From Nocardioides houyundeii (lineage in GTDB: Bacteria > Actinomycetota > Actinomycetes > Propionibacteriales > Nocardioidaceae), in the NCBI RefSeq assembly GCF_002865585.1, contig NZ_CP025581.1, forward strand, positions 310,001 through 374,000: a stretch of 64,000 nucleotides of DNA, in the 5' to 3' direction. This document shows, one piece after another, positions 7,065-16,115 of the stretch. The notes below the pieces were generated by a model that made no database searches, was not told the origin of the DNA, and worked only from the letters and a program-made list of their open reading frames with translations. A program made the translations under genes and the position numbers. Positions within the stretch are counted from its first letter, which is position 1; every line of letters begins with the position of its first letter.

Positions 7065-9181
7065 CCGAGCAGCAGACCCGACGGATCTCGCCGCGCTCGA
7101 TCGGCACGTCGCTGGACCGCGTGGACGGGCCCGAGAAGGTGACGGGCCTGGCGTCGTACGCCGTGGAGCACGCCGCGGACGACGGAGTCGCCGCGCCGCT
7201 CAGCCTGTGGCTCGTGACCTCGACGGTGGCCAAGGGGCGGGTGACCCGGGTCGACGGCTCCGCCGCGCTGACCCACCCCGGTGTGACCGCCGTGCTGGAC
7301 CACACCAACGCGCCCCGGCTGGCGAAGACGGACAACGGCGAGCTGGCGATCCTGCAGGACGACCGGGTGGGCTTCCGCGGCCAGGTGGTCGCCCTGGTGC
7401 TGGCCGAGACCTCCGAGGCGGCGCGGGAGGGCGCGGCGCTGGTCGAGGTGACTTACGAGCAGCAGCCGCACGCGGCCGAGCTGCGCGAGGACAACGCGAC
7501 GTACCGTCCCGAGCGGGTCAATCCCGACATGGAGACCGACACCGATGAGGGCGACGTGGACGCGGCCCTCGCGTCGGCGGAGGTGGTGGTCGAGCAGACC
7601 TACCGCACGCCCTACGAGCACAACAACCCGCTCGAGCCGCACGCCACCGTCGCCTGGTGGGAGCAGCACGACGGGCGCGACGTGCTCACGATGTTCGACT
7701 CGACCCAGGGTGTGCACGGTGTCGTCCAGGCCCTGGCACCCATGCTCGGCCTCGAGCCCGACCAGGTGCGGGTGCGGGCGCCGTACGTCGGGGGCGGGTT
7801 CGGTAGCAAGGGCGAGGCCCACGCACACGTCATGGCGGCCGCGCTCGCCGCCCGCACGACCAGGGGACGACCGGTCCGCCTCGCGGTGACCCGGCAGCAG
7901 ATGTTCTCCCTCACCGGCTACCGCACCGCCACGATCTCGCACATCAGGCTCGGGGCGGACGCCGATGGTCGACTGGCTGCCATCGAGCACGCCGTGCAGG
8001 AGCAGACGTCGGTCGTGCGCGAGTTCGCCGAGCAGACCGCCGCGCCGACGCGGATGATGTACGCCGCCCCGAACCGGCGCACCAGCCACCGCCTGGCACG
8101 GCTCGACGTCGCCGTGCCGTCGTGGATGCGGGCGCCGGGGGAGATGCCCGGCATGTACGCCCACGAGGTCGCGATGGACGAGCTCGCTGTCGCGTGCGGT
8201 CTCGATCCGATCGTGCTGCGCGAGCGCAACGAGCCCGACCGGGACCCGGAGACCGGCAAGCCCTTCAACGACCGTCGGCTGCTGGACTGCCTGCACCGCG
8301 GGGCCGACCGGTTCGGCTGGGGTGACCGTCCGCTCCAGCCGCGGTCCCGCCTGGACGGCGACTGGTGGGTCGGCACGGGGGTCGCGTCGGCGACGTACCC
8401 GGCCATGAGATCGCCCGGGAACAGCGCTCGCATCACCTCGCTCGAGGGTGGTCGCTACGCCGTCGCGATCGGCGCCGTCGACATCGGCACCGGCGCGCGG
8501 ACGGTCCTGACCCAGATCGCGGCCGACGCGCTCGAGGTCGACCCGGCGGACATCGACCTCGCGCTCGCGGACAGCCTCCTGCCACCCGCCTCGGTGGCTG
8601 GGGGCTCGTCCGGCACGACCTCGTGGGGCACGGCGATCGTCGCCGCCGCGCAGCTCTTCCGAGCCGACCACGGCGACACCCCCGACCCGGGACTGCACAC
8701 CACGGCCTCGGCCGCGGACAACCCCGCGGCCGAGGAGTTCGCGTTCCACTCGTTCGGTGCCGTCTTCGCCGAGGCCCGGGTCAACCGCTGGACCGGCGAG
8801 GTCCGGGTCCCGCGGCTGCACGGCGTCTACTCCGTCGGTCGGGTCATCAACCCGAGGACCGCGCGCTCGCAGCTGATCGGCGGGCTCGTGATGGGGCTCT
8901 CCGCGGGCCTGTTCGAGGAGTCGTACCGCGACCCGCGCTTCGGCCACGTCGTCACCCAGGACCTCGCGACGTACCACGTGGCCGCGCACGCCGATGTGCT
9001 CGACGTCGACGCGGAGTGGCTCGAGGAGTCCGACGAGGTCTTCACGCCCATGGGGTCGCGCGGCGTCGGCGAGATCGGCATCGTCGGCACGGCCGCGGCG
9101 GTCGCCAACGCCACCTTCCACGCCACCGGGGTACGGGTGCGCTCGCTGCCGCTGACGCCCGACCACTTCCTCACCACCTAA
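7061..9181 (+). CDS. paoC: Aldehyde oxidoreductase molybdopterin-binding catalytic subunit (PaoC type)
   Basis: Large subunit holding the molybdenum cofactor; 706 residues, close to the 732 of E. coli PaoC. Family landmarks are DRVDGPEKVTGLASY near the N-terminus, VGGGFGSKGEAH (about 245), and GSRGVGEIGIVGTAAAVANA at about 664-683, whose GVGE glutamate is the conserved base next to Mo. It oxidises an aldehyde or N-heterocycle to the corresponding acid; the substrate is not deducible. The start ATG overlaps the FAD-subunit stop. Because an XdhC-like chaperone and a MocA-like cytidylyltransferase follow, the cofactor is probably the cytosine dinucleotide form. Confidence 0.9.
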   Translation: MTEQQTRRISPRSIGTSLDRVDGPEKVTGLASYAVEHAADDGVAAPLSLWLVTSTVAKGRVTRVDGSAALTHPGVTAVLDHTNAPRLAKTDNGELAILQDDRVGFRGQVVALVLAETSEAAREGAALVEVTYEQQPHAAELREDNATYRPERVNPDMETDTDEGDVDAALASAEVVVEQTYRTPYEHNNPLEPHATVAWWEQHDGRDVLTMFDSTQGVHGVVQALAPMLGLEPDQVRVRAPYVGGGFGSKGEAHAHVMAAALAARTTRGRPVRLAVTRQQMFSLTGYRTATISHIRLGADADGRLAAIEHAVQEQTSVVREFAEQTAAPTRMMYAAPNRRTSHRLARLDVAVPSWMRAPGEMPGMYAHEVAMDELAVACGLDPIVLRERNEPDRDPETGKPFNDRRLLDCLHRGADRFGWGDRPLQPRSRLDGDWWVGTGVASATYPAMRSPGNSARITSLEGGRYAVAIGAVDIGTGARTVLTQIAADALEVDPADIDLALADSLLPPASVAGGSSGTTSWGTAIVAAAQLFRADHGDTPDPGLHTTASAADNPAAEEFAFHSFGAVFAEARVNRWTGEVRVPRLHGVYSVGRVINPRTARSQLIGGLVMGLSAGLFEESYRDPRFGHVVTQDLATYHVAAHADVLDVDAEWLEESDEVFTPMGSRGVGEIGIVGTAAAVANATFHATGVRVRSLPLTPDHFLTT

Positions 9182-9313
9182 AGTCCTGGGGCGATCCGCC
9201 GCCCCCGGGTGCTCGTCGTGTCCGGTCAGGCCGGCCGCGCCCGAGCGTCGTTCGACGGACCCTGCAACGGAACGGAGTGGAGAGAAGTGTGGACATGTGG
9301 CTAGGCCGATGCG

Positions 9314-10461
9314 ATGCGTGAGGTGCTGCCCCAGTTGCTGACGTGGTGGGAGGCCGGCCAAACCGTGGGCATGGGGACCGTCATTGCGACCTTCCAGTCC
9401 GCGCCCCGTCCGCCGGGTGCGTCGATGCTGGTGGGTCCAGACGCGTCGGCCGTCGGATCGGTCTCGGGAGGCTGCGTGGAGGGATCCGTCTACGAGTCAG
9501 CCCAGGAAGTTGCCGGCACGGGCGAGCCGGTTCTGCACCGCTACGGCGTGTCCGACGACGATGCCTTCGCCGTTGGTCTGACTTGCGGGGAATCCTCGAC
9601 GTCTACATCGAGAGGGTGAACCGGGACACATTTCCGGAACTGCCTGAGATCGCTGCAGACATCGCCGCCGGGCGGCCGGTCGCCGTGGCGACCGTTGTCG
9701 AACATCCGGATAGAGCTCGGATGGGCCGCCGCATGGTGATCCGGCCCAGTGACGTGGTGACTTCGAGCGAGAGATCGCTAGGGAGCGCGCGTGTAGATGC
9801 CGCCGTTCGAGACGACGCCTTGGGCATGCTCGCAACTGGCCACAGCGGAACCCTCTCGTACGGGCCGAGCGGGGAACGGCGCGGGGAAGGCATGCGCGTT
9901 TTCGTCTGGGCCTTCGCACCGCCGCCTCGCATGCTCGTCTTCGGTGCGACCGACTTTGCCGCCGAGATGGCACGAGTCGGTGGCTTCCTCGGCTACCGAG
10001 TCACGGTGTGTGATGCCCGGCCGGTCTTTGCCACGGCGAGTCGGTTCCCGGAGGCCGACGAGGTCGTCGTGGAGTGGCCGCACCACTACCTAGCCGGGGA
10101 ACTGCAGGGGGGACGCATCGACGGGCGCACCGTGGTCGCGGTTCTCACCCACGATCCGAAGTTCGACGTACCGCTGCTGGAGGTGGCGTTACGGGTGCCC
10201 GAGATCGGCTACGTCGGCGCCATGGGCTCGCGGCGTACCCACGAGGACCGGATGACGAAGCTCCGTGAGGCGGGGTTGGATGAGAAGGAGCTGGCCCGGT
10301 TGTCCAGCCCGATCGGTCTCGATCTCGGAGCCAGGACGCCGGAAGAGACTGCGATCAGCATCGCCGCCGAGATCATTGCGAGTCGCTGCGGCGGGACCGG
10401 TCAGCGGCTTCGTGCCACGCAGGGGACGATCCACCATGCGGCGCGCCCCCTTACTGGATGA
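9314..10461 (+). pseudogene. xdhC: XdhC/CoxF-family molybdenum cofactor maturation factor, one frameshift
   Basis: The N-terminal 90 residues (ATG 9314; SVSGGCVEGSVYE at about 55-67) and the rest of the protein are in different frames. The first frame reads GLTCGESSTS and stops at 9619; adding one G to GGGG at 9587-9590 gives GLTCGGILDVYIERV and runs to 10461. The second part has the Rossmann half: MLVFGATDFAAEMARVGGFLGY, VCDARPVFA, and YVGAMGSRRTHEDR. XdhC proteins bind Mo cofactor, assist its sulfuration and load it into the catalytic subunit. Position directly after the catalytic subunit fits that role. As deposited it is broken; a sequencing error is likely (see findings). Confidence 0.85.
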
Positions 10462-10486
10462 GCTGACGTGTCAGGGGCGGAACGAG

Positions 10487-11077
10487 TCAACGGCGTGACG
10501 AAGGGAAGTCCTCGGGGCGGTCGACGTCCATCCCGGTTGCCAAGTCTCCGCATTCCACGGAGACGACCTGATGTGTTGCCAGGTAGCCGCGGGCTCCAGC
10601 GTCGCCCACGGAGCTGCTTCGAATCGCGCTCCAGTGCGCGCGGCCCAGGACCACGGGGTGGCCTGCGTTGCCGTCATAGACCGCACGTGCGAGCGAATCG
10701 GGACCAAAACGGGCCGTCATTCTCTGCACGACTGCAGCCGACACGTCCGGCAGGTCCACCAGGGTGACGACGGCTGCCTGTGCCGCAGTTCCCGCGGCCG
10801 CAGCCAGTCCTGCCCTCAATGACGCCGACTGCCCCGTGTCCCAATCCTCGGCGATGACGGATTCGACGATGCTGCCATTCACGGCACAACGAGCGACCAA
10901 CGTGCGTGCCTCAGCCGCTGCCGCACCAAGTACGACAACGAGGTGGTCGCAGCCACCCAGGACGAGTGCGTTCATCGCGTGGTGCACCAAGGGGACGCCG
11001 CCAGGATCACGAACCAAAACCTTGGGCTGTCCGTACCGACGGCCCGCCCCGGCCGCAAGGATCAGCCCAGTCAGCAT
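10487..11077 (-). CDS. mocA: MocA-like molybdenum cofactor cytidylyltransferase
   Basis: A 196-residue nucleotidyltransferase. LILAAGAGRRYGQPK (about 5-19) is the nucleotide-binding signature and LVDLPDVSAAVVQRM (about 106-120) carries the metal-binding aspartate; GDLATGMDVDRPEDF near the end is the usual C-terminal motif. MocA couples CTP to Mo-molybdopterin, making the cytosine-dinucleotide cofactor used by xanthine-oxidase-family aldehyde oxidoreductases, which fits the adjacent paoABC and xdhC genes. It faces xdhC tail to tail with a 25-nt gap. MobA-type guanylyl transfer is the main alternative, but the context favours CTP. No strong Shine-Dalgarno is visible before ATG 11077. Confidence 0.85.
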   Translation of the reverse strand: MLTGLILAAGAGRRYGQPKVLVRDPGGVPLVHHAMNALVLGGCDHLVVVLGAAAAEARTLVARCAVNGSIVESVIAEDWDTGQSASLRAGLAAAAGTAAQAAVVTLVDLPDVSAAVVQRMTARFGPDSLARAVYDGNAGHPVVLGRAHWSAIRSSSVGDAGARGYLATHQVVSVECGDLATGMDVDRPEDFPSSRR

Positions 11078-11160
11078 TCCATCATCATCCCTGGTGGTAG
11101 TACCGCCCGCTCTGGTTCGACCTCAAGGGAGGGTCGACGCCGTCGGGCAGGTCGAGGGCG

Positions 11161-11568
11161 TTAGCCTGCGCGCTTTGCATGAGACGTTGTCCACGCCCCG
11201 GCGCCTTCTGCGGAGCAGCCCGTCGACGCGTTCTCTTGGAGGAAGTCGACGAGCAAGGCGCGGGTCCGGGTCAGGTCGTCAATGCGGGCACCCAGGTCTT
11301 CGCACATCGACTCGACGCGGGCGCGCACTGCGACCGGATCGACCTCGTCAGGTTTGCCGGTTGCGCACGGCAGCACTGCGCTTACCGCCTCGCGTGAGAA
11401 GCCGATCTCGTACATGACCCGGATTGTCTGGACCACGACCACGTCGCTCTCGGCGTACTGTCGGTAGCCGTTGAGCGCGCGCTGCGGTGTGACCAGCCCC
11501 TGCTGTTCGTAGTAGCGCAGCGAGCGTGGGCTGACGCCGCTGCGAGTGCTGAGCTCGCCGATGTTCAC
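11161..11568 (-). CDS. MerR-family transcriptional regulator
   Basis: A 135-residue regulator. MNIGELSTRSGVSPRSLRYY is the winged helix-turn-helix of the family, followed by NGYRQYAESDV (the second wing) and a long dimerisation coiled coil (about 75-120). The effector region has few cysteines (CATGKPDEVDP, MCEDLG, GCSAEG) and lacks the metal-loop spacing of MerR or CueR, so a small organic ligand is as likely as a metal. It is divergent from the esterase gene and a MerR-type operator with a 19-bp promoter spacer lies between them, so the esterase is the predicted target. Confidence 0.88.
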   Translation of the reverse strand: MNIGELSTRSGVSPRSLRYYEQQGLVTPQRALNGYRQYAESDVVVVQTIRVMYEIGFSREAVSAVLPCATGKPDEVDPVAVRARVESMCEDLGARIDDLTRTRALLVDFLQENASTGCSAEGAGAWTTSHAKRAG

Positions 11569-11587
11569 ACGGTGACTCCGCTCGCAC

Positions 11588-11618
11588 TTGACCTTGACAC
11601 GATGTCAGACTCTAGCGT
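11588..11618 (+). promoter_or_regulatory. MerR-type promoter with operator in a 19-bp spacer
   Basis: TTGACC (11588-11593) and TAGCGT (11613-11618) are separated by exactly 19 bp, the over-long spacing that MerR regulators correct by untwisting DNA. Inside the spacer is the perfect inverted repeat TGACA-CGA-TGTCA (11595-11607). The GTG start of the esterase gene is 8 nt after the -10, so the transcript is probably leaderless. The element lies between the divergent merR-like gene and the esterase gene. Confidence 0.8.
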
Positions 11619-11626
11619 CATCCAAC

Positions 11627-12454
11627 GTGAGCGAGAGCATCGAGGCCGCGGGCCGGCAGAGGACCTTCACCGTCGTGGGCGAGCAGGAGGGGCCGCCGGG
11701 ACGGGCGCTGCTGCTCGTCTTCCACGGCTCCAAACAGGACGGCGCCGCGCACCGGCGCTTCACCGGCCAGATGTACGACGCGCTCGCCGCTGACGCGCAG
11801 GCGGTCGTCGTCTACCTCGACGGCTACCAGGGCAACTGGAACGACGCGCGCAAGCAGTCGTTCTTCCCAGCTCGCATGGAGGGCGTCGACGACGTCGCCT
11901 TCGTTAGGGCGGTCGTCGATCGGCTTGTCGCAGGGTGGGGCGTGGACCGCGCCCGGATCGTCGCGGTCGGCTACTCCAACGGTGGCCAGATGGTTCTGCG
12001 GCTCCTGCACGAGGTCCCTGATCTGCTTGCCGGGGCCGCCGTGGTCTCGGCAACGATGCCGGCGCCGGGCAGTTTCCGCACCGACATCTCGCAGCCATCC
12101 GCCGTCCCGGTCCCGGTCGTGCTCGCGCACGGCACCAAGGACCGGATCGCCCCCTTCGACGGCGGCACCATGAGCGGCCTCATGCGCCGGGTCTTCAAGG
12201 TCGGTGGGACCACGCTCTCCGCGCCAGAGACCGCGGCCTACTTTGCGCAGCGCAACGGCATCACCACCCCGCCCACGCAGCGGTCAAACGGTGACGTGGA
12301 GCGAGTCGAGTACGCCGAACTCGATCGGGCGTCCGTCACCCTGCTCACCGTGAGCGGCGGTGGGCACACCGTGCCCGGACCGAAGCGGGCGCCGTTCCTG
12401 CTCGGCCGCACGGCTCGGGGGTGTCGATGGCCGACGAGGTCACTCGGCTACTGA
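11627..12454 (+). CDS. PHB-depolymerase/LpqC-like alpha/beta hydrolase
   Basis: Esterase of the polyhydroxybutyrate depolymerase-like superfamily, 275 residues as read. LLLVFHGSKQDG is the oxyanion strand-loop, VAVGYSNGGQMV holds the nucleophile Ser117, LAHGTKDRIAPF the probable acid (about 171) and SGGGHTVPG the histidine (about 246). There is no signal peptide, so it should be cytosolic. GTG 11627 fits the leaderless promoter upstream. The last residues (RTARGCRWPTRSLGY) look out of frame: adding one G to the run at 12417-12421 gives a more natural ending (VSMADEVTRLLTAERP) that stops at 12471. Predicted target of the divergent MerR regulator. Confidence 0.75.
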   Translation: MSESIEAAGRQRTFTVVGEQEGPPGRALLLVFHGSKQDGAAHRRFTGQMYDALAADAQAVVVYLDGYQGNWNDARKQSFFPARMEGVDDVAFVRAVVDRLVAGWGVDRARIVAVGYSNGGQMVLRLLHEVPDLLAGAAVVSATMPAPGSFRTDISQPSAVPVPVVLAHGTKDRIAPFDGGTMSGLMRRVFKVGGTTLSAPETAAYFAQRNGITTPPTQRSNGDVERVEYAELDRASVTLLTVSGGGHTVPGPKRAPFLLGRTARGCRWPTRSLGY

Positions 12455-12707
12455 CGGCGGAGCGGCCCTGACCCGCTCGGGCCATGCCCACAACCCGGCA
12501 CAGACAACCCTGTGGTCGGCAGCCCCAAAGTCTCCGACGAATAGGTCCGGGCAGGCCAGGTCGGCAAGGCGCGGGGTCGTGCGCTCGTCGGCATGAAGTG
12601 CGAGTCGAGCTCATGCCCGACTCGCGGGAGATTGACGCACATCCTGGCGCCCGACTTGCGGCAGATCCAGACGTACGAAAGAACGGAACGATTGCGCTGA
12701 CCCACGA

Positions 12708-13268
12708 ATGAGTCGTGTGAGACTCACAGACGTGCATCCCTCCCGCGCGGCGGCCCTCCTGGTGTGCGCCTGGACGCTCGGTGTGCTCGGCGCGGCCACG
12801 GCTACCGCTTCGTGCGCGACAGACTCCCCAGATCCATCGCCGTATGCGTTCCTAGGAACGGTCGTCGGGACCAGCGAGGGCGGTCGAGTGGCGGAGGTCG
12901 TCACAGACGAGGCAGCGACGGTGACCGTCCAGGGCACCAAGGACAGGACCTGGTTCTCCAACTCCTACAGTTCGAGCGACCGGCGCTACGCGTTAGGCGG
13001 TAGGTACGAGTTTCACCCGCTCAACGAGGACTCCCCGTACTCGGACAACGCCTGCACCGCCACCCGACAGGTCAGCGGCCCACCGTTGTCCGCTTTCCCG
13101 GAGCCACAGACCCGCGAGGGGGTGCTGCCCGAGTGGTTACCGGTGGATGAACAGGCCGGGCCACTCGGATACCTCATCTTCTTCGGCCCCATCGCATTCG
13201 GAGCATTGGCCTTGTTCACCGTGCTGAGGGGACTCCACCGCAGGCGGCGCACGGCACATGCCTCCTGA
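12708..13268 (+). CDS. Exported, C-terminally membrane-anchored protein of unknown function
   Basis: A 186-residue type I membrane protein. The N-terminus has a signal peptide (MSRVRLTDVHPSRAAALLVC, cleavage around TATASC), the extracellular part is a Val/Thr-rich beta domain (YAFLGTVVGTSEGGRVAEVV, VTVQGT, FSNSYSSSDRRYALGGRYEF) with two cysteines in CATDSPDPS and DNACTATR, and residues about 155-175 form a single transmembrane helix followed by RRRRTAHAS. I recognise the general layout from other actinobacterial secreted proteins but cannot name a function. It stands alone; 253 nt without a recognisable gene precede it. Confidence 0.65.
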   Translation: MSRVRLTDVHPSRAAALLVCAWTLGVLGAATATASCATDSPDPSPYAFLGTVVGTSEGGRVAEVVTDEAATVTVQGTKDRTWFSNSYSSSDRRYALGGRYEFHPLNEDSPYSDNACTATRQVSGPPLSAFPEPQTREGVLPEWLPVDEQAGPLGYLIFFGPIAFGALALFTVLRGLHRRRRTAHAS

Positions 13269-13305
13269 GTAGGCCCGCGCGCATCGCGGCAGATCCGGTT
13301 GTTCG

Positions 13306-13662
13306 CTAGGACCGCAGGAAGGTGTCTTCGATGAGCACCTCAGGGGCCAGTCGCACCCGCGTTCGGCCCAGGTGACCCGCAGATCCGTACTCCAACAAGA
13401 TCTCTGCCGTCTTTCCGGCGCCAGCGACCGTGAGCACAGTCGCCGTCTCGCGGTGAAGGTCCGTCACGATCTCACCACCCCGGCGGTGTCGCACCCGCAC
13501 GCTGTTGTCGGTGACATCCCAGGTCAGATGAACGGCTTCGCCGCCCGTGACGGGGTAGACCAACTCACGGACGTACTCGTCGCCGGAAACGGCCTCAACG
13601 TCTGGCGTCACACCGAGGGCCGTCCGCCACGCCTCGTCATCCGCAACTTGAAGGGAGGTCAT
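13306..13662 (-). CDS. Small hypothetical protein
   Basis: A 118-residue acidic cytosolic protein (MTSLQVADDEAWRTALGVTP onward) with alternating short beta strands (VHLTWDVTDNSVRVRHRRGG) and no recognised motif. ATG 13662 is supported by a TAGGCT element (13669-13674 on this strand) six nt upstream, a leaderless promoter. It could be an immunity-type protein judging from size and isolation, but nothing in the sequence proves that. Convergent with the exported-protein gene. Confidence 0.55.
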   Translation of the reverse strand: MTSLQVADDEAWRTALGVTPDVEAVSGDEYVRELVYPVTGGEAVHLTWDVTDNSVRVRHRRGGEIVTDLHRETATVLTVAGAGKTAEILLEYGSAGHLGRTRVRLAPEVLIEDTFLRS

Positions 13663-13771
13663 GCGGGAAGCCTAGTGATCGCATCTCGGCATGATCGGAT
13701 GTTCTGGTCGGGCCCATATGCGGGGAAGTGACGCAGCTTTCCGAACCGCACAAGCAGCGGCCAATGGCCCG

Positions 13772-14194
13772 TCAGGCGAGGTCCTCGAAGGACTCTTCGC
13801 CGGGCCTCCAGCACATCCAAGCTTGGTCCTCGAAACCGGTCAGTACCGCAATCTCTGCACCGGTCAAGGCATCCCGGTCTGGATGCAATGCGATTGCCGC
13901 GTTCGGGAACTCGATGCGCAATCCCGTCCCTGTCGCTTCGTGCGTGTTCAGGACCAGGTTGGGGATCAGGGCACGAAGTGCGTCCGCGTAGCCGAGGTCG
14001 CCATCCGAGAGCACTTGTCCGCCTACGGCTTCTACTGTGGGCATCGCGTCGCAGGTCAGGACGGGCATGTCTTCTCCGAGGCCCTCGAACCGCAGTTGAG
14101 CGTAGTCCTGGACAAACTCCACCGAGACCAATCGCGCACCTACGAGCCTCCCGAGAAATTCGTTCGGGACGTACGGCGGCGGGTCGAGAGACAT
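13772..14194 (-). CDS. Hypothetical protein
   Basis: About 140 residues beginning MSLDPPPYVPNEFLGRLVGA. It has an alpha/beta pattern with AQLRFEGLGEDMPVLTCDAM, GYADALRALIPNLVL and a C-terminal acidic tail (EESFEDLA). No signal peptide, membrane helix or known catalytic motif. ATG 14194 is chosen because residues upstream in the same frame are low-complexity Arg/Cys-rich and do not look coded; GTG 14200 is an equally possible start. Part of the accessory region around the recombinase. Confidence 0.5.
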   Translation of the reverse strand: MSLDPPPYVPNEFLGRLVGARLVSVEFVQDYAQLRFEGLGEDMPVLTCDAMPTVEAVGGQVLSDGDLGYADALRALIPNLVLNTHEATGTGLRIEFPNAAIALHPDRDALTGAEIAVLTGFEDQAWMCWRPGEESFEDLA

Positions 14195-14333
14195 ATCCAC
14201 ATGGTGCCGTAGGAGGTGTCCGCGTTTCCACAGATCTGCACGTCCCGCAGGCGGCGGAGTGGGTGTGGCCTGCTGGCACCCATGAAGTGCTGCTCGGCAA
14301 CAGCGGGGCCGATAGCGAGGGGAGCCCGCGCCA

Positions 14334-14873
14334 CTAACTGATCGGATGATCGTGGACCGCCGACGAAAGGTGCACGCCATTTAGTTCGAGGTAGAGCTGC
14401 CGCTCGGTAACAGTGAGCGTGAGGGCGTTGCGGCGCTCGATCGCGTCCACGGCGGAATCGATGAACCCGGGATCAAAGTTGTGCAGGACGATCTCGCTTG
14501 AGCGATGTATTTTCGCGCCCGCCCACTGCGCCAGCACCCTGGTGTGGTCGCGGTGCGTGTAGATGGCCGTGCGCTCAGCAGCCTTGCTGCCCGCGTGAAG
14601 GCGCGCGGCGTCCGGCGCCCCAACCTCGATCCAGGCCAGCAGCTTCCCGCTTAGGTCGCGCACGAGCACCGCCGGGTCGGCGGCCGCCGAGATCCCCTCG
14701 CTGAACGCGATGCCCTCTTCGTATTCGAGGCAGTAGGCGAGCACACGCGTCACGAGGTACGCCTCGGTTTCTGACGGATGCCGCGCCGCCCGAAGCGTGA
14801 ACTGCTCGTAGACGCCCCGATCCATGTCGGCCAGCTCGATCTCGAACGTGTGCATCGTCGCGCCGGCTGCCAT
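14334..14873 (-). CDS. yaeQ: YaeQ-family protein
   Basis: The 179-residue product matches the length and pattern of the YaeQ family (PD-(D/E)XK-like fold): ATMHTFEIELADMDRGVYEQ at the start, RHPSETEAYLVTRVLAYCLE (about 28-47), LLAWIEVGAPDAARLHAGSK (about 78-97) and the C-terminal LTVTERQLYLELNG. E. coli YaeQ has been linked to suppression of RfaH loss, but the biochemical role is unknown; the fold is nuclease-like. ATG 14873 gives the family-length protein; the frame extends further upstream without similarity. It lies next to the recombinase gene in the accessory region. Confidence 0.85.
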   Translation of the reverse strand: MAAGATMHTFEIELADMDRGVYEQFTLRAARHPSETEAYLVTRVLAYCLEYEEGIAFSEGISAAADPAVLVRDLSGKLLAWIEVGAPDAARLHAGSKAAERTAIYTHRDHTRVLAQWAGAKIHRSSEIVLHNFDPGFIDSAVDAIERRNALTLTVTERQLYLELNGVHLSSAVHDHPIS

Positions 14874-15023
14874 GGGGCAATGCTGGCCTACATCGCGTCC
14901 TGAAGTCGAATGGCCTGAATCGCCGGGGGGAAACGAGGAAACGTCGCGACGTGTCAGCGACAAGGCCTTGTCTTCCCTCGGAAAGGGGCGCATATCCTTC
15001 TAGGCGCAGGGGACGCAGGACGT

Positions 15024-15936
15024 TCACACTCCAGCGACGTAAGCGGTGAGGAAGTGGACACCGTGTCGGTCGAGGTTTCCGCGGGCGCGGTCGTAGTGCT
15101 CGGTCGTGCGTGGGTCGGCGTGGCGCGCCAGGATCTGCGCGTCGCGGAGCGGGACGCCGGCGTCGAGAGCGTTGGTGATCGCGGCGTGACGCAGCGAGTG
15201 CGGGCTGATGTGCCGAGGGACGCCCGCGACCTTGGCGATCCTCACAACCATCCGGTAGACGTCTCGGCGGTCGATCGGATTCCCCGTCGTCGGTCTCAGG
15301 ACGAGCGGCCCGTCGGATCGCTGCCCTCGGCAGGCCTCAAGGACACGCAGCACTGGGGATCGTGATCGGCATGGTGGCGGGCTTGTTGCCCTTTCCGACC
15401 AGATGCAGGACTCGGTGACCGCGCAGCGTATCGGCGTAATCCTCGATGCGCACTGCGGCTGCTTCAGATGCGCGCAGAGCGTTGATGCCGAGAAGGAATG
15501 CGAGCGCCCCGTGGTGCGCCGTGAGTGTCTGGGCGACTTGGAGGAAGCAGATGAGTTCGAGCCGGTCGAGTCCTTGGGTGCGGGACTCGTCGTGCTGGAT
15601 CTTGGGGAGGCGCGCGTAGACGGCAGGGTCGGCTGCGATCAGGCCATCGATGTGTGCGAACCGGAAGAAGCCGCGGACGCCGTGCATCATCGTGACGATC
15701 GAGGAGTCCATCAGGCCGGTTTCGCCGAGTTGGTGGATGTACAGCTCGACGTGGGCACGCTGGATCCCGAGGAGGGGGTCCAGTCCGTTGTTCTCGCACC
15801 AGGTGAACCAGCGCCGGAGCTGGTAGGCGTAGAGCCGGTGCGTGCGTCCCGAGTATCGGGCGAGGTAGGAGACGGCTGCGAGTTGCGCAGCGGTCATGGT
15901 GAAGGGCTGGAACGGGAAGACGGTCGAGTCGGACAT
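15024..15936 (-). pseudogene. Tyrosine recombinase/integrase (XerC/D-like), one frameshift
   Basis: ATG 15936 starts an N-terminal SAM-like core-binding domain (SGRTHRLYAYQLRRWFTWCE; VRGFFRFAHIDG) and the catalytic domain with Arg in INALRASEAAAVRIE and Lys in LVGKGNKPATMP. The frame stops after IPSAACP; adding one C to CCCC (plus-strand GGGG 15355-15358) joins it to VLRVLEACRG and the rest: HSLRH (His-x-x-Arg), LARHADPRTTEHYDRARG with the catalytic tyrosine, ending at 15024. All five catalytic residues are present across the two pieces, about 304 residues together. No tRNA or obvious att repeat lies beside it. It marks the accessory region 12.7-20.9 kb as mobile in origin. Confidence 0.85.
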
Positions 15937-16115
15937 GAAACGCTCCGTGCCGCGGCTGGCTTAGCTCAGCCCGCCCGCCGCCAACGCGCCGAGCTCCTGG
16001 GTCCGCGACGCTAATCCGGCGCCGGACTCAGCGCGTCCGCAGGCGGAGGAAAGACGCACCTTGTACAGCGCCCATCGCGGCGGAGGCTGGAGTCGTCCTC
16101 TCGGCGCGGATTCTG

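Noticed and set aside
6731..9361. An 876-codon open frame on the minus strand opposite paoC
   Set aside because: It is antisense to a clearly real molybdenum-enzyme gene, has biased Arg/Gly/His/Val composition and no recognisable domain; long shadow frames are normal at this GC content.
9314..10461. Two separate XdhC-like genes
   Set aside because: The two pieces are consecutive parts of one XdhC protein joined by one missing G; neither is complete alone.
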